A stretch of DNA of 64,000 bases from Sarcophilus harrisii (GCF_902635505.1 NC_045426.1:676825087-676889086); one strand, 5' to 3'. Positions 1-11,065 are shown, numbered from the stretch's first letter. Program-made: numbers and translations. Notes: generated by a model not told the origin, from the sequence alone.

Positions 1-244
1 TTGATGCAATGATAGAGTTGAGCAGTTTCCTGGTGAATCTTGGCAGTTGTCCAAATATACATCATCTTATCAACTCAGGACCTCCAAATAACAAAGAAGA
101 GGATGAATCTGAATTATCCTAGTACAGACATTCTACTTTTATGTTGCTAAGCATTTCATAGCTTTCGTAAAAACACTATTATTTGATTCTCACAATATCC
201 CTGTGAAAGAGTTGCTATTATTCTCATCTCCAATTTTGAAATGA

Positions 245-420
245 ATAAGTCAGTTAATGAACATTTATTAAGTACTTATTGCGTGTTAGGCTAAGCACTA
301 TGTTCAACATTTACGATACAAAGAAGAAGGAGAAATTTACTTTCTAATGAGGGAGTATACATACATACATGCATATATATAAACTAGGTATATTCAAGCT
401 ACATACAGAGTTGATGGAAG
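245..420 (+). mobile_element. Old interspersed repeat, type A (class not assigned)
   Basis: The stretch carries the phrase 'acatttattaagtacttatt' followed by a 'ggctaagcactatgttc' segment. That body recurs at about 1.9, 2.3, 3.45, 7.55, 21.04, 36.8 and 48.5 kb, usually followed by 'ctcaaggagcttacattcta'. It is a common ancient repeat in marsupial DNA. I did not assign its class, so I call it type A throughout. Confidence 0.5.
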
Positions 421-474
421 ATAATTTTGGAGGAAAAGGCTTTAGGAGCAGGACGATTTGGAAGAATAAAGCTG

Positions 475-565
475 AAGTAAATGCTTTGCCCATAGTCACA
501 TGGCTACCAAATGTCCAAAACAGGATTTTAACCCAGTACTCCCTAGCTCCAAGTCAAGTGTTTCA
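475..565 (-). mobile_element. MIR-type SINE fragment
   Basis: Read on the + strand it has the order seen in reversed MIR: a 'tttgcccatagtcacatggct' equivalent, then an 'aggattttaacccagt' segment. It is highly diverged and has no visible ends. Confidence 0.4.
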
Positions 566-819
566 TCCTCTAAGATTCATTGCCAAATAATTGTCTAAAT
601 GCTCCATTTTTTATTGCCTATATAAAGAAACATTTTGTAAATCTTAAGGTACCATTTTAATGGAAATTATTATCAGAACTGTTTCTTCTGGTCTTTTTTG
701 ATGGGATTCAGTTAGAAACAGTTCTGGAACAACTTACTATTCTGTTATTATTCTCATATTTAATGTTCTCTGGACTGGTAGATAAAATGTGAACAAGTAG
801 ATAAAATGGTTTCTGTTTG

Positions 820-963
820 TTATTGTTGTTGTGGTGGCAATTGGGGTTTAGTGACTTGCCCAGAATCACACAACTAGGATGTATTAAGTGTCTGAGATCA
901 AATTTGAACTCAGGTCCTCCTGACTTCAGGGCTGGTGCTTTATTGACTGTGCCATCAAGCTGT
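820..963 (-). mobile_element. tRNA-derived marsupial SINE, short A-tailed type
   Basis: The reversed SINE reads from a T-rich tail through 'caattggggtttagtgactt', a 'cacacaactagg' block and 'tttgaactcaggtcctcctg' to the tRNA-like head near 955. Sister copies of this type lie at 5783, 12968, 22695 and 27474. Confidence 0.85.
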
Positions 964-964
964 C

Positions 965-1885
965 ATAATGGCTTCTTTTTATAATGAATAAAAAGTATTG
1001 AGATGTACATTCGTCTTCTATAAACTCAGTGACAACTCCAATAATTAGCAAAATGACTGTCATTTCCTTCTTCCCTTCTTTCTTCTCCTCTTCCTCTATT
1101 GCTTTATTCTTTTCCTCTACTCTCTTTTTTTCCTTTTTGCTCCTATATATTTGACAGCATACAGCATTCATTCTGAGTCTCGATTTTTCTTCTTCTGTAA
1201 GAAGTACACAGGAATGCACTTGGGACGAGACAATTCATGCAGCCAGCAACCACCAGTAATATAGAGTGCTCCAAAAGTCTAACTGTAGTTTTAAGCTATT
1301 AAAGTAATAGGGGACTTAAATTTGTTTTATTCTCTTGCAAGAAGAGTACCCTTTGTAGTACAAACTCAAGTAATTAGTGGGAATTGTGGAAGCACTCATG
1401 TTTTAAACTTCTTAACAAGATCACAGGATTTAGAGCTGGAAGGGACCTTAGAATGAGATCAGTTTTCCAGGCCATTGGGAATTGATGGTTTTTTGGGAAA
1501 GAGAAATAGCTCTGCTAGCCTGATTGCCTGCAGGGAGCCAGAGAATTAAGATCTCAAATGTGGACAATGGATGAAAACACAATTTGAATTTGGTCAATAC
1601 ACACTTCTGGACAGAATTCTAAACTTGCCTGCCCTTTGGAGCTTCCTGTCTGCTTACTGCCTAGCAATTCTTCCCAGCTTTTGTCCTGTACATTGTATTG
1701 ATTTTCTTTCCCTCATCTTACCAATGACATGAATTCTAAGAAAAAAACAAGACACTAAACACTAGAATTTCCTCCTGAATTCTCAATGGCTTAACACATT
1801 CCCAGAAGTTAAGAATTTCAGGATTCTAGAAAAACTACAACAGCAAGCAATAATTTGACTCAACTTGATCCAGCTCTATTTGAAT
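965..1885. other. Stretch without an assignable gene
   Basis: AT-rich DNA with no frame I can support. A short piece near 1420-1480, with a 'gagctggaagggaccttaga' motif, matches the common L3/MIR-like tail phrase. The rest shows no recognised repeat. Confidence 0.5.
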
Positions 1886-1887
1886 TC

Positions 1888-2016
1888 AATTTAACTTACC
1901 AACAATTTTGAAGCATCCACCATTTACAAAGTACTGTACAGAGTGCTGTGGATACAAAGACAAAATGAGAAATAGAGTCCTGATCTCAGAAAACTTGCCT
2001 TCTATTGGGCAAACAA
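1888..2016 (+). mobile_element. Old interspersed repeat, type A
   Basis: Diverged type A body: a 'gtactgtacagagtgctgtg' segment, 'gatacaaagac', then a 'cttgccttctattgggca' equivalent. It directly abuts the reversed SINE that begins at 2021. Confidence 0.45.
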
Positions 2017-2020
2017 CATG

Positions 2021-2281
2021 ATTTGTTGTTGTTATTGAGTTGTTACTATTGTTTTCAATGTTTTGTGAGCCTATCTGGAGTTTTGTTGGCAAAGACACAA
2101 GAGTGGTTTGCCATTTCCTTCTTCAGCTTATTTTACAAATGAAGAAATTAAGACAAATAAGGTTAAGTGACTTGTCTGAGTCACATAGCAAGTAAGTATC
2201 TGAGACCAGATTTAAACTCAGGAAGATAAGTCTTCTTGACTTCAGGCTCAGTGTTCTATCCACTGCACCACCTCTCTGTTT
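2021..2281 (-). mobile_element. tRNA-derived SINE with RTE tail (MAR1-like)
   Basis: On the + strand the order is RTE-derived tail ('ggcaaagacacaagagtggt', 'ttgccatttccttcttcagc'), then a 'caaatgaagaaattaagac' block, then the reversed tRNA-derived head ending 'ctatccactgcaccacct'. It looks near full length for this SINE type. Confidence 0.85.
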
Positions 2282-2309
2282 CCAAACAACATGCTTACCT
2301 ATAATTGAA

Positions 2310-3125
2310 TACAAGACAATCAATCGATTCTTATTGAAGACCTAATATAGGCCACTGTACTAATACTATGAATACAATGATAAAATGGAAATAGATTATG
2401 CCTTCAATGATATTACATTATATGATAATAAATAGTACACATATATATGCAAATATGTAAAATATTCTTAGTAATTATGACATAATTTTAAGGGGAGGGG
2501 GCACTAGGAAGGAGATCAGGAAAAAGCCTCACATGGGAGGTAGCATTTAGGCTAAGCTTTGAATGGAGAAAGGGATTATATATATTTTTTAATTAAAGGT
2601 TTTTTTCAAAATATATACATGGATAATTTTCAACATTCAGCCTTACAAAACCTTGTGTTCTAAATTTTTGCCCTTCATTCCCCCATCTGCTCCCCTTCAT
2701 AGGAAGTAATCCAATATATGTTAAACATGTGCAATTCTTCTATACATATTTCCACAAATATGCTGCACAAGAAAAATCAGATCAAAAAGGGGAAAAGGGA
2801 GAAAGAAAACAAAAAGCAAGCAAACAACAAAAACAATGAAAATGCTATGTTGTGATTAACATTCACTTCCCGCAGTCCTCTCTCTAGGTGCAATGGCTCT
2901 CTTCATCACAAGACCATTGGAACTGGTTTGAATCACCTCATTGCTGAAGAGAACCGTGTCCATCAGAACTGATCCTCATATAATCGGAGCAAGAGATTAT
3001 ATAGGATTATATAAAACATATTTAATTGAATGCATTTTAGGCATAGGGGTCAGCTTGTACAAAGGCATGGAGGTGGAAGACGTGTTGACTGGGAGCAATT
3101 TGGTTGCATGTACAGGGTAAAAAGA
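2310..3125 (+). mobile_element. Old interspersed repeat, type A, long copy split by an L1
   Basis: The type A body runs from 2310 to about 2574, including its 3' extension ('taggaaggagatcaggaaaa', 'gctaagctttgaatgg'). It resumes after the L1 at about 3005 with 'aggcataggggtcagc' and 'gtacaaaggcatggaggt'. The two halves fit together around the insertion. Confidence 0.5.
2583..2994 (-). mobile_element. L1 3' end, 5'-truncated, in reverse
   Basis: Reverse copy of the marsupial L1 3' UTR: 'attttcaacattcagcctta', 'caaaaccttgtgttcta', then 'gaaaatgctatgttgtg'. It is flanked by a 9-bp direct repeat GATTATATA at 2574-2582 and 2995-3003, a plausible target-site duplication. It interrupts the type A repeat. 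Confidence 0.85.
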
Positions 3126-3444
3126 CAGTATAGGAACATGGTAAAAAGGGAAAAAGAACACTATATCTGAAATTGAAAACCTGGACTTAAATTCTATCTT
3201 TGCTACAAAATATCCATTTGACAGAAGACTCAGGTTCCACATTTATAGAAAATTATATAATGGGATTTGATGATCTCTAAGGTTCCTGAGATTTAAAACT
3301 ATAGTCCAATAACCAATAAAATCACAGACCCTTGAAACCTTATCAATTTCAAAGGAGGTTGACCTTTAGATAATGAACATTTTAGCCATGGAAGCCCCTG
3401 AAGCTGATAAAAATTTATTTCCTTTGTGGAAATAGTCTTGTGTG

Positions 3445-3640
3445 TCTTCTTCTGTTTCAACTCAATTTAATGCAATTTAACAAGTATTTATTACCCCCCT
3501 ATAATGGCCTACTATGTGTCAGACAATATACTAGATTTTGAAGATAAAAAGATACAAATGAAAAATTGTTCCTGTCCTCAAGGAGTTTATATTCTAATGG
3601 GATGAAGGATTTACAACACATACATATATAATAAAATATG
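3445..3640 (+). mobile_element. Old interspersed repeat, type A
   Basis: Clear type A order: 'aacaagtatttattaccc', 'cctactatgtgtcagaca', 'gtcctcaaggagtttatatt', 'ctaatgggatg'. It fades into an AT-rich tail. Confidence 0.6.
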
Positions 3641-3644
3641 TACT

Positions 3645-4105
3645 AAGTACAAACAAATAATTATCATAATAATAATTATTTTGCAAAAAAAATAAAGAAA
3701 TGTAATAATTAGACTTTTGTTTCCCTATATATACTTTGTGAACTTTGGTTTCTACATGTTATGTTCTTCTGGTAGACATATAGTCCTTAAGTTGTCTGTA
3801 GGCATCTTATCTTTTAGAAAAATATATTTTACTTACATGGACATCTTTTTTTCTTTTAATTTTATTATTTTGGCTTCTCTTTTTCCAGATTGTTCTTTAC
3901 TTCTATGTATTGATTTCACAATCAGTTGTTTTCTTTTTTGTTTTGTTTTGTGTTGTTTGGTGAGGTTTGCCACTGTAAATTAAAGTTTTTTTTCCATTTT
4001 TACTGATTATTTCTATGAACAGTTTGAAAAGATCTTCCACATTGTCAGAAAATACACTGATATTCAATGATTTTGATATAAAAGTGGGCATGGAGGAGGA
4101 CAATA
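3645..4105. other. T-rich stretch without a gene
   Basis: AT-rich and T-rich DNA. The short open frames here are composition artefacts. No repeat family was recognised. Confidence 0.4.
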
Positions 4106-4109
4106 ATTG

Positions 4110-4262
4110 GCAAAATAAGTTGGATTTGGAATCAAAGGACCTGGATTCAAATCATGTTTTTGCCACTTCATACCTCAGTGACTTTGAGCAAAGCACCTGC
4201 TCTCAATGGTTTCCATATTTCTTATTTCTAAAACAGGGTGTGAAATCGGATCCCTTTTCACT
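4110..4262 (+). mobile_element. MIR/CORE-type SINE
   Basis: Forward SINE order: 'tggatttggaatcaaaggac', 'tggattcaaatcatg', a 'cctcagtgactttgagcaaa' segment, then a worn CORE-like part. Confidence 0.55.
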
Positions 4263-4324
4263 CCAAGTTTATGACCTTACATGGGAGAGCAAGAAATTAA
4301 ATGTTTCATGCCTAAAAGTCATAG

Positions 4325-4540
4325 GTTTTTAGTTCAGTTTTTTTTCCATTATGGACAAGTCTTCATGACCTCATTTAGAGGTTTTTTTGTTTTTTTTGTT
4401 TTTGCTTTTTTGGCAAAGATACTGGGGGGATTGCCATTTCTTTCTCCAGCTCATTTTACAAATGAGTAAACTGAGGCAAATAGGCTAAAGTGACTTATTC
4501 AAGGTCACACAGCTAGCAAAAATTAAAAACAGACCTGACC
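4325..4540 (-). mobile_element. RTE-tailed tRNA SINE, reverse, head truncated
   Basis: Contains the RTE tail ('tggcaaagatactggggg', 'attgccatttctttctccag'), then 'gagtaaactgaggcaaatag' and 'aaggtcacacagctag'. The tRNA-like head is missing or lost in A-rich sequence. Confidence 0.75.
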
Positions 4541-4604
4541 AATAGAGTATGCCCCCAAAGTTATGAGTTATAGACAGCAAAATCTTCAAGGCCTCAAGAA
4601 ATCA

Positions 4605-5765
4605 TATTTTCTTTTTCTTTTTTCAATTTTTATTATTTTTTCCTCTTTTATTGTTTTCATTTTTCTGGATATACACAGACATTAATTTTAATACACATTT
4701 CTTTATGAATCATGTTGAGGGAGAAGGATCAGAGCAACAAAGAAAAACAATGAAAGAATAAACAGAAGAAAAAGAAAAAGTGAACATAACATGAATTGTT
4801 TTATATTCACTCTACATAATTCTGTCTCTGGATGCAAATGTTTTTTTCTCTCTAAAGTCTGTTGGAATTGCCTTGGATCATTGAACCACTGAGAAGAACC
4901 AAATCTCTCATAGTTGAGCATAATATTACTATTACTGTGTACAATATATTCCTGGTTCTGGTTGTTTCACTCAGCATCAGTTCATGTAAATCTTTCCAGA
5001 CCTTTCTAAAATCAGCTTGCTAATTTTTTTTATAAAACAATAATAGTATTCCATTATTTTCATACACCATAACTCATTCAGCCATTCTCCAGTTGATGGA
5101 CATCTACTATTTTCCAATTTTTGCCATCACAAAAAGAGCTGCTACAAACATTTTTGCACATGTGGATATTTTCCTTCTTTATGATTTCCTTGGGATACAG
5201 ATCTAGCACTGCTGGATCAAAGGGTATTCACAATTTGATAGCACTTTGAGCACAGTTCCAAATTGCTCTCCAGAATGGTTGAATCATTTCACAGCTCCAC
5301 CAACAATGTATTAGTGCCCCAGTTTTCTTACATCCAATATTTATCATTATATTTTCCTGTCATCTTAGCCAATCTGAGAGCCAATGTAGTTGTACCTCAG
5401 AGTTGTTTTACTATGCATTTCTTTAATCAATAATGGTTTATAACATTTTTTCATATGATTATATATGGCTTTCATTTCATATCCTTTGACCATTTATCAA
5501 GGGGAATAACTTATATTCTTATAAATTTGACACAATTCTTTATATATTTTAGAAATGAGGCCATTATCAGAAACACTGGCTATAAAATTTTTTCCCAGAT
5601 TTGTATTCCCTTTTAATCTTGTTTGTGTTGGTTTTGTTTGTGTGAAATCTTTTTAATTTAGTGTAATCAAAGTTGTTCATTTTTCATTTTTCACAATATT
5701 CTCTTTTTCTTCTTTGGTCATAAATTCTTTTTTTCTTCAAAGATCTGATAGGTCAACTATCCCTT
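4605..5765 (-). mobile_element. L1 LINE, 3' part of ORF2 plus 3' UTR, in reverse
   Basis: Reverse complement of the C-terminal part of L1 ORF2. Landmarks in order: 'gtattccattattttcatac' (the 'ME/EYY' region), 'ccattctccagttgatggac', 'actgctggatcaaagggtat' (DPA region), 'agctccaccaacaatg', and 'atgcatttctttaatca'. The same order is seen in placental L1. The coding frame is ruined. This L1 belongs to a different subfamily from the younger copies at 17.2 and 38.2 kb. Confidence 0.85.
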
Positions 5766-5782
5766 TAAGAAATAATTTGTAA

Positions 5783-5921
5783 AGAGCAGCTAGATAGCTC
5801 AGTAAATAGAGCACTGGCCTTAGCCTCAGGAGGACCTGAGCTCAAATCCAGTCTCAGATACTTCCTAACTATGTGAATCTGGGCAAGTCACTTAACCCCA
5901 ATTGCCTCACAAAAAAAAAGA
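5783..5921 (+). mobile_element. tRNA-derived marsupial SINE, short A-tailed type
   Basis: Forward copy: 'agcagctagatagctcagta', 'gagcactggcctta', 'ggaggacctgagctcaaatc', then 'cttaaccccaattgcctcac' and an A run. An imperfect direct repeat, AGAAATAATTTGT against AGAATCATTTGT, flanks it, so it probably inserted into the 5' end of the reversed L1. Confidence 0.9.
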
Positions 5922-6284
5922 ATCATTTGTGAACATAGGTGGAAAAAATAAAATTTAAAAAGAAAAAATATTTAAAAAGGTGATGTTATTGGAAGGTAGG
6001 TAAGATACTATGGCAACTATCAACTCACATGCCTGTTTTCTTATCTCTATAAAAATTTTTATGAACATGAGTGGCCAGTTTACTATAATAAATTAATAAA
6101 GAGAAATCAATACAGATGATTTTCTAAAATAGAACACATATTATAGTAACCTAGCTAATGCACATACTTATACACACATATGTATATTATAGATATATAC
6201 ACACATATACATCTATGTACATCATAAACATATTTGTATATGTACATATGTATGTACATGCATACATATGTCTCACAACCAGCT

Positions 6285-6570
6285 AGTTGGAACAGTGAAT
6301 AAACAGTGAATAAAGCTCTGGGCCTGAAGTCAGGATGGTTAGGAAGATCTGAGAAATGTGACCTTAGAGCTTTACTACCTATAAGACCCTGGGCAAGTCA
6401 CTCTGTCTCTGTCTCAGTTTCCTCAGATTTAAAATGAGGAAATTACAGTACTGCCTTCCATAAAAAGTGTTGTGAGGACCAAATGAGATAATATTTGTAG
6501 AGTCTTTAGCACACACACACACACAAAACCCTAGCACAGTTATACAGTTCCTGTATAAATGCTTATTCCC
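6285..6570 (+). mobile_element. CORE-SINE (THER/MIR-like)
   Basis: Worn tRNA-like head, then 'gtctcagtttcctcagattt', 'aaaatgaggaaatta', 'gttgtgaggaccaaatgaga', 'taatatttgtagagtctt' and a 'tataaatgcttatt' end. A short (AC)n run has expanded inside it near 6510. Confidence 0.6.
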
Positions 6571-6600
6571 TTCCCCCATATATGTGTGTTTAAATTCATA

Positions 6601-7212
6601 TAGACACATAGATAGATAGATAGATAGATAGATATGTGTAAATATGGATGTAAATATTTGTGTATATATATATATATATACATTATGTATAGATAAATAG
6701 AAAGATAGGTGACAGAGAGATGGATAGATAGTTGGATGGATGCATAGATCGATTGGGTTTGAGAGATAGAGAGATAGAAAATAGACAGCCAGACAAGTAG
6801 ATAAACAGACTGACAAATAGATAGATAGATGATAGATGGATGGATGGATAGATAGATGAAAAGATAGATAGAATGATAGATAGATACATAGTTAGATGTA
6901 TGGGTTGTAGATGATATACAGCCACACTAGATAGATAGATAGATAGAACAATAGATATATGGATAGATAAATGGAATGAGAGATAGATGCAATGAGATAC
7001 ATAGATAGATGGAGAGAAAGATATTTAGAGAGATGAATAGATAGGTAGAAGGGTGGATGGATATAGACAGACTAGATAGATAGATGACAGACATACAGAC
7101 AGATAGAAAGATAGATGGATTGATAGATGGAATAAGAGACAAATAGACAGACAAGTAGGTAGACAGATGGATAGATAGATAGATAGACAGACAGACAGAT
7201 AGATAGATAGCT
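6601..7212. repeat. GATA/GACA compound tetranucleotide block
   Basis: About 600 bases built mainly from TAGA/GATA units, mixed with GACA and GGAT variants and a (TA)n run near 6664-6680. The many interruptions suggest an old compound array. Leu/Ile/Tyr/Ser-rich open frames on the minus strand are readings of these repeats, not genes. Confidence 0.95.
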
Positions 7213-7440
7213 GTAGAATTCAGACTAACATACCGATACCCTAACTGTTGAATCCCAATTCTTTGAGGAAGAAATTGATAATTACTAGTGAGCTGGGCCA
7301 GTTAATAGGGATAAAACCTCATTGAAAAAATATGACCTCGGTCTAAGTTATGATCAAATGAGAAAATATATATACAAAGATTAAGAAAGTATTTTCCAGG
7401 ACAAATACATCCAATGTAATAGGTGAGAAGTAATGAAATG

Positions 7441-7470
7441 GAGTGTGTGTGTGTGTGTGTGTGTGTGTGT
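7441..7470. repeat. (TG)n microsatellite
   Basis: An uninterrupted run of about 15 TG units. Confidence 0.95.
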
Positions 7471-7552
7471 TGTCATGCATGTAATCAAAAGAACAAAAGG
7501 TCTGTAAGGAATCAGTCAGGGAAATACTACTGAGGCATCGAACAATTGACCA

Positions 7553-7745
7553 ACACTCAATTATTGAGCTCTGACTACCTAATTGTTCTAAGTGCTAGGC
7601 ACAGAAGATGAAGATATAGCAGTTTCTATCCTCAAGGAGCTTACATTCTAACAAAGGACATAACATGTACATATATAATATGTGTGAGAGAAGCTGGAGT
7701 GTGATCAGGGAAGATAAAGTGGTGCTGAACTAAGTTTTGAAGAGG
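7553..7745 (+). mobile_element. Old interspersed repeat, type A
   Basis: Contains 'aagtgctaggcacagaagat', 'cctcaaggagcttacattct' and the 3' extension 'gctgaactaagttttgaaga' typical of longer type A copies. Confidence 0.6.
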
Positions 7746-8004
7746 AAGTAGCAAAAACATTTAATTATACTTCGTACAATTGTGACATGCAAAATCTTCA
7801 TGTGGAGCAGTATTCTTGTATAGAAGGTCTCCTTTTTTCAGTGCTTTTCCTGTGGCCTTTCTGTAGTTTAAAATCGCTGATTCCCAAGAAGTTCCTTCTA
7901 TTCTACCAGACTTCTCTTTGTTAACTTCCCTCTCATGTTTTATTTTATATCTAGGCCTTGGTTCAGGAGGGAGAAAAGAGAAGTTTTGTTATGCTCAAGG
8001 CTGT

Positions 8005-8231
8005 CTCTGATTGCCTTGCCTATTCTCATCAGGGTCTTGTTTGGATAGACACCATAGTGATATGTCTTTGAATTCTGAAGGCTGGCTTCTCCTCCCAGAG
8101 TTCAGATGTCCTTCTAACACTGTCTGATTTTGTTCAGATTGTCTTGTCTGTCCTCATCAGGATTAAATTTGTACAGAATTTGTTTGAATTCTAAAGGGTG
8201 TCTTCTCCCATAGTACAGAGAATCCCTCTGT
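8005..8231 (+). repeat. Degenerate tandem duplication, unit about 115 bp
   Basis: Two neighbouring blocks share the same order of words. Copy 1 (about 8005-8118) has a 'ctgtctctgattgccttgcc' start, 'ctcatcaggg', 'tttgaattctgaaggctgg' and 'cttctcctcccagagtt'. Copy 2 (about 8120-8231) has 'ctgtctgattttg', 'ctcatcagga', 'tttgaattctaaagggtg' and 'tcttctcccatag'. The copies are well diverged. I know no family for them. Confidence 0.6.
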
Positions 8232-8685
8232 TTCTAATTTTAAAGAATTCTAAGAGCTGCATTGGCATTAGAGTATTCTAATATTCAAAGGGGACAAAAA
8301 CAACTTTAATAACAGTGACAAAGAAGAGACAGACTCTCCAACAGCAAAATAATCCAAAGAGGTTCAGCTTGAGATATTTTTTTCAATAAAGAAAGAGCAG
8401 ATCCTTCTAGTATCATCTTTCTAGCTAGGCTGTCTCATTCATCTCAGCATTTGTCATAACTGCTGACTGAATAGACCTTGGGAATGAGCATCACTATGGA
8501 GAATTGGTGGCTGATGTGATCCATGACTGCATATATCTTCTCTGTTTGTGTAATATAGGAAAGATTCTTTATGAAGCATCAATCAATCAATCCATCAATG
8601 GCAACTTTTTAATTCCCTGCTCAGCATCTGGAAAAGTTGTATGGCACCACTTCCTATGAGAGTCAGGCACTAATTCCCTCAGCTT
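8232..8685. other. Stretch without an assignable gene
   Basis: Mixed-composition DNA with a short (ATCA)n run near 8578-8596. No supported gene or repeat family. Confidence 0.4.
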
Positions 8686-8689
8686 TAGT

Positions 8690-9075
8690 GCCTCCCCTCT
8701 GGCCTCCTTGCTGTTTTTTTTTTACAAGACATTTTATTCCCTGACTGCGGATTTTTCCCAGCAGTTCCCCATGCCTAGATTCTCCTCCCTCCTCATTTAT
8801 GCCTCTTGAGGTCAATGAATCCCTTCCAGTTTCAACTATAGCCCCATCTTCTAAAAGAAGCCTTTTCCAGCCGCTCTTGAGTCTAGTACCTTACATCTGT
8901 CGCTCATTTCCAACTTATCCTTTCCATGTCTTGTTTGTGCATAATTATTTGAATGTTATCTTCTCCATTAGACCATGAGTAGCTTGATAGAAAAGATGTG
9001 TTTTGAGCTTTCTTTGTATCATAACAGAGTAGCACAGTGCCCTAACACATGCTCTGCTTGTTGACTTCTTAATTG
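8690..9075 (+). mobile_element. L2 LINE 3' end
   Basis: Shows the usual L2 tail order: a 'tctaaaagaagccttttcca' equivalent, 'gagtctagtaccttac', 'ccatgtcttgtttg', 'attagaccatgagtagcttg', then 'gcacagtgccctaacacatg' and a 'tgcttgttgacttctta' end. Confidence 0.6.
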
Positions 9076-9119
9076 ACATCCTTCTCACTTCAATGCCTTC
9101 TCTGAAGAGCAACCCCTAC

Positions 9120-9178
9120 CTCTGAAAAAGGAGCATCATCTTCATCATCATCATCTTCATGACTATCACCATCATCTA
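9120..9178. repeat. (CAT/ATC)n imperfect trinucleotide run
   Basis: CATCATCTTCATCATCATC-type sequence immediately upstream of a reversed SINE. It may have grown from that SINE's tail. Confidence 0.75.
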
Positions 9179-9402
9179 CATTATCATTATCATAACTAGA
9201 ATTTATAGAGTACTTCAATATTTGCAAATATAATCACATTTGATGCTTATAAAAACCATACAAAGTAGGGGCTATTATGATCCTCATTTTAGAGATGAGG
9301 AAACTGAGGCAAACAGGATTAAATGACTCGTCCAGAGTCACACAATTATCAAATGTCTAAGACCAGATATGAGCTCTGTCCACTGGACCACCTAGTTGCC
9401 CT
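9178..9402 (-). mobile_element. CORE-SINE (THER/MIR-like), reverse
   Basis: Full reversed order: 'agaatttatagagtacttca', 'cacatttgatgcttataaa', 'cctcattttagagatgagga', 'aactgaggcaaacaggatta', 'agtcacacaattatcaaatg', ending in the tRNA-like head 'ccactggaccacctagttgc'. Confidence 0.8.
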
Positions 9403-9504
9403 ACTGTACATTGCTGTTTTAATAAAAGCTTGCTAATTCACTGACTTATTTAGGTTAACCCATATATCTACACATATCCCCTATATACCAGACTTGATGA
9501 GTAG

Positions 9505-9712
9505 TCATCTACCTTGCTTCAAAACTTTCCATGAGGGACAACCCCTACCTCTGGACATTTTCCTTTTGCATAACAATCACTGTTAGGAGACTTTATCTTA
9601 TAGTCATCTCAAACCTGCTTCTTCATAATTTCCATCTCTTGCTTTAAGTTCTTTCCTTGGGTTGAAGAAGATAGCATTTCTCTCCATTTCCTACAAGATG
9701 GGCACATGGGGT
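9505..9712 (+). mobile_element. L3/CR1 LINE fragment
   Basis: Contains 'gagggacaacccctacctct', 'acaatcactgttaggagact', 'ctgcttcttcataatttcca' and 'gttctttccttgggttgaag'. This is the word order of the L3 3' region also seen at 31.85, 48.7 and 58.2 kb. A short related phrase near 9100-9130 may be a separate scrap. Confidence 0.55.
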
Positions 9713-10315
9713 GGAAAAGAATCTTAATTTATAGACATAATATATCTGCTTCTGAAGGGACTAGCATAGAAGTGGAAATAGTTCATTCCATTGCTTACAA
9801 TGATTTTCCTTTTTCATCATGCTGATTACAGTGCGAGACCACTGATTTCAGGTGCCCCAGACTTTGCTCTTCTTCCCTTGCCCCCACAGGGTGATGAGGC
9901 TGTCTGTGTCACAGATATCCCACTACAAGGCAGTCATAGTTAATCTACTATAACTCTGCTGTTTCTTCCCACAACATCTGTGCTTTTTGAGTTTGTCAAT
10001 TTTCTTAGCAGCCAAAATGCCCTGAGACTGGACTTTGGGTCCTCTGGGAGGTTAGGATTTGCTTTTTTGAAAGTGGAAGCTCCAGATGGCTCATCAAGTT
10101 AAGAGTATGAAGCAATGAGAGATGGCAGAAAATTTTCTGTGAAAAGCTCATTCTCTTTGCAAAGTTGGAAGAGAAATATCAGGAATGACTATCCCAACAT
10201 GGGTTGTTTACTTTTTATGACTATACACTTGATCCCTATCCTTGTTCCTCATTTACCTCACTTTTTGTCTTCTCATTTTATAAGATTTACATAAGATCTC
10301 AATATGTGGGTTATT
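9713..10315. other. Stretch without an assignable gene
   Basis: No supported gene or repeat. Base composition is more even than in the flanks near 9830-10010, which could mean single-copy DNA. Confidence 0.4.
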
Positions 10316-10319
10316 ATAT

Positions 10320-10480
10320 CATAGAATTATAGATTTACAGCTTGAAAGGATTTTAGGGGATCTCTAGATCAACCCTCTCATTTTTCACATGGTAACTGAG
10401 TCCCAAAAAGTTTAAATAATTTCCCAGTATCACCAAAGTGATGGATAAAATCATGATTTGAATCTGAATCTTTTCATTTC
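10320..10480 (+). mobile_element. L3/MIR-like repeat fragment
   Basis: Contains 'atcatagaattatagattta', a 'gcttgaaaggattttagggg' equivalent, 'tttttcacatggtaactgag' and 'gatttgaatctgaatc'. It matches the 'agagttggaagggacctt' class of marsupial repeats in worn form. Confidence 0.5.
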
Positions 10481-10499
10481 ATATGCAGAACTCTTTTTC

Positions 10500-11065
10500 A
10501 CTCTAAGGAAATAATCTCTATAGTGAATCACAGAGCAATATCTTCCATTCCCAAACATTCTGAATGAGACAGGGCTGGCTGCCCCTACAATATGGGATAT
10601 TGGGAATAATAAAGAGAGGAAAACATATTCAGGATATGCCTGAATAAACATATCAGAAAAAAAAAGCACAGAGATGAGAAATGAACCCATGGTATCCTCC
10701 AAGTTAGAAAGTTTGGATAAAAAAGAGAGGCAGATCTAAGAGAGAGCTTTAGGGAAAATTTCCAGCTAGAGGGTGTGACTTGGGTCATGATCTAATCAAG
10801 GAAACCGTGGGACACTTGATTTGAAAGGAGAATTAGGAGAATAGTGTCATTAAAAACTCAAGGAAGCATGTCAAGAGGAAGATTCATCAATGTCAACCAT
10901 AGCAAAGAGGTCAAGAAGGATGATGAAAGGGGAGGACTGAGAAAAGACTTTAAGATTTAGCACTTAAGAAATTGTGGCCATAGCAAACTCAAAATGAATA
11001 TATGGCCTTAGCATTAAAGGTTATGTAAATTAATAAAATTAAAAGAAAAATAAATCATCTACTGT
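10500..11065. other. Stretch with no gene and one faint old-repeat segment
   Basis: Around 10880-10975 there is a faint 'gaggtcaagaaggatgatga' / 'ggactgagaaaagacttt' segment, reminiscent of the far 3' part of an ancient mammal-wide repeat. Otherwise nothing is assignable. Confidence 0.35.

Noticed and set aside
6379-7154. Minus-strand frames rich in Ile, Tyr, Ser and Leu
   Set aside because: They are readings of the GATA/GACA block.
6601-7212. CRISPR-like array
   Set aside because: Units are four bases with no spacers of constant length. It is a microsatellite in a eukaryotic genome.
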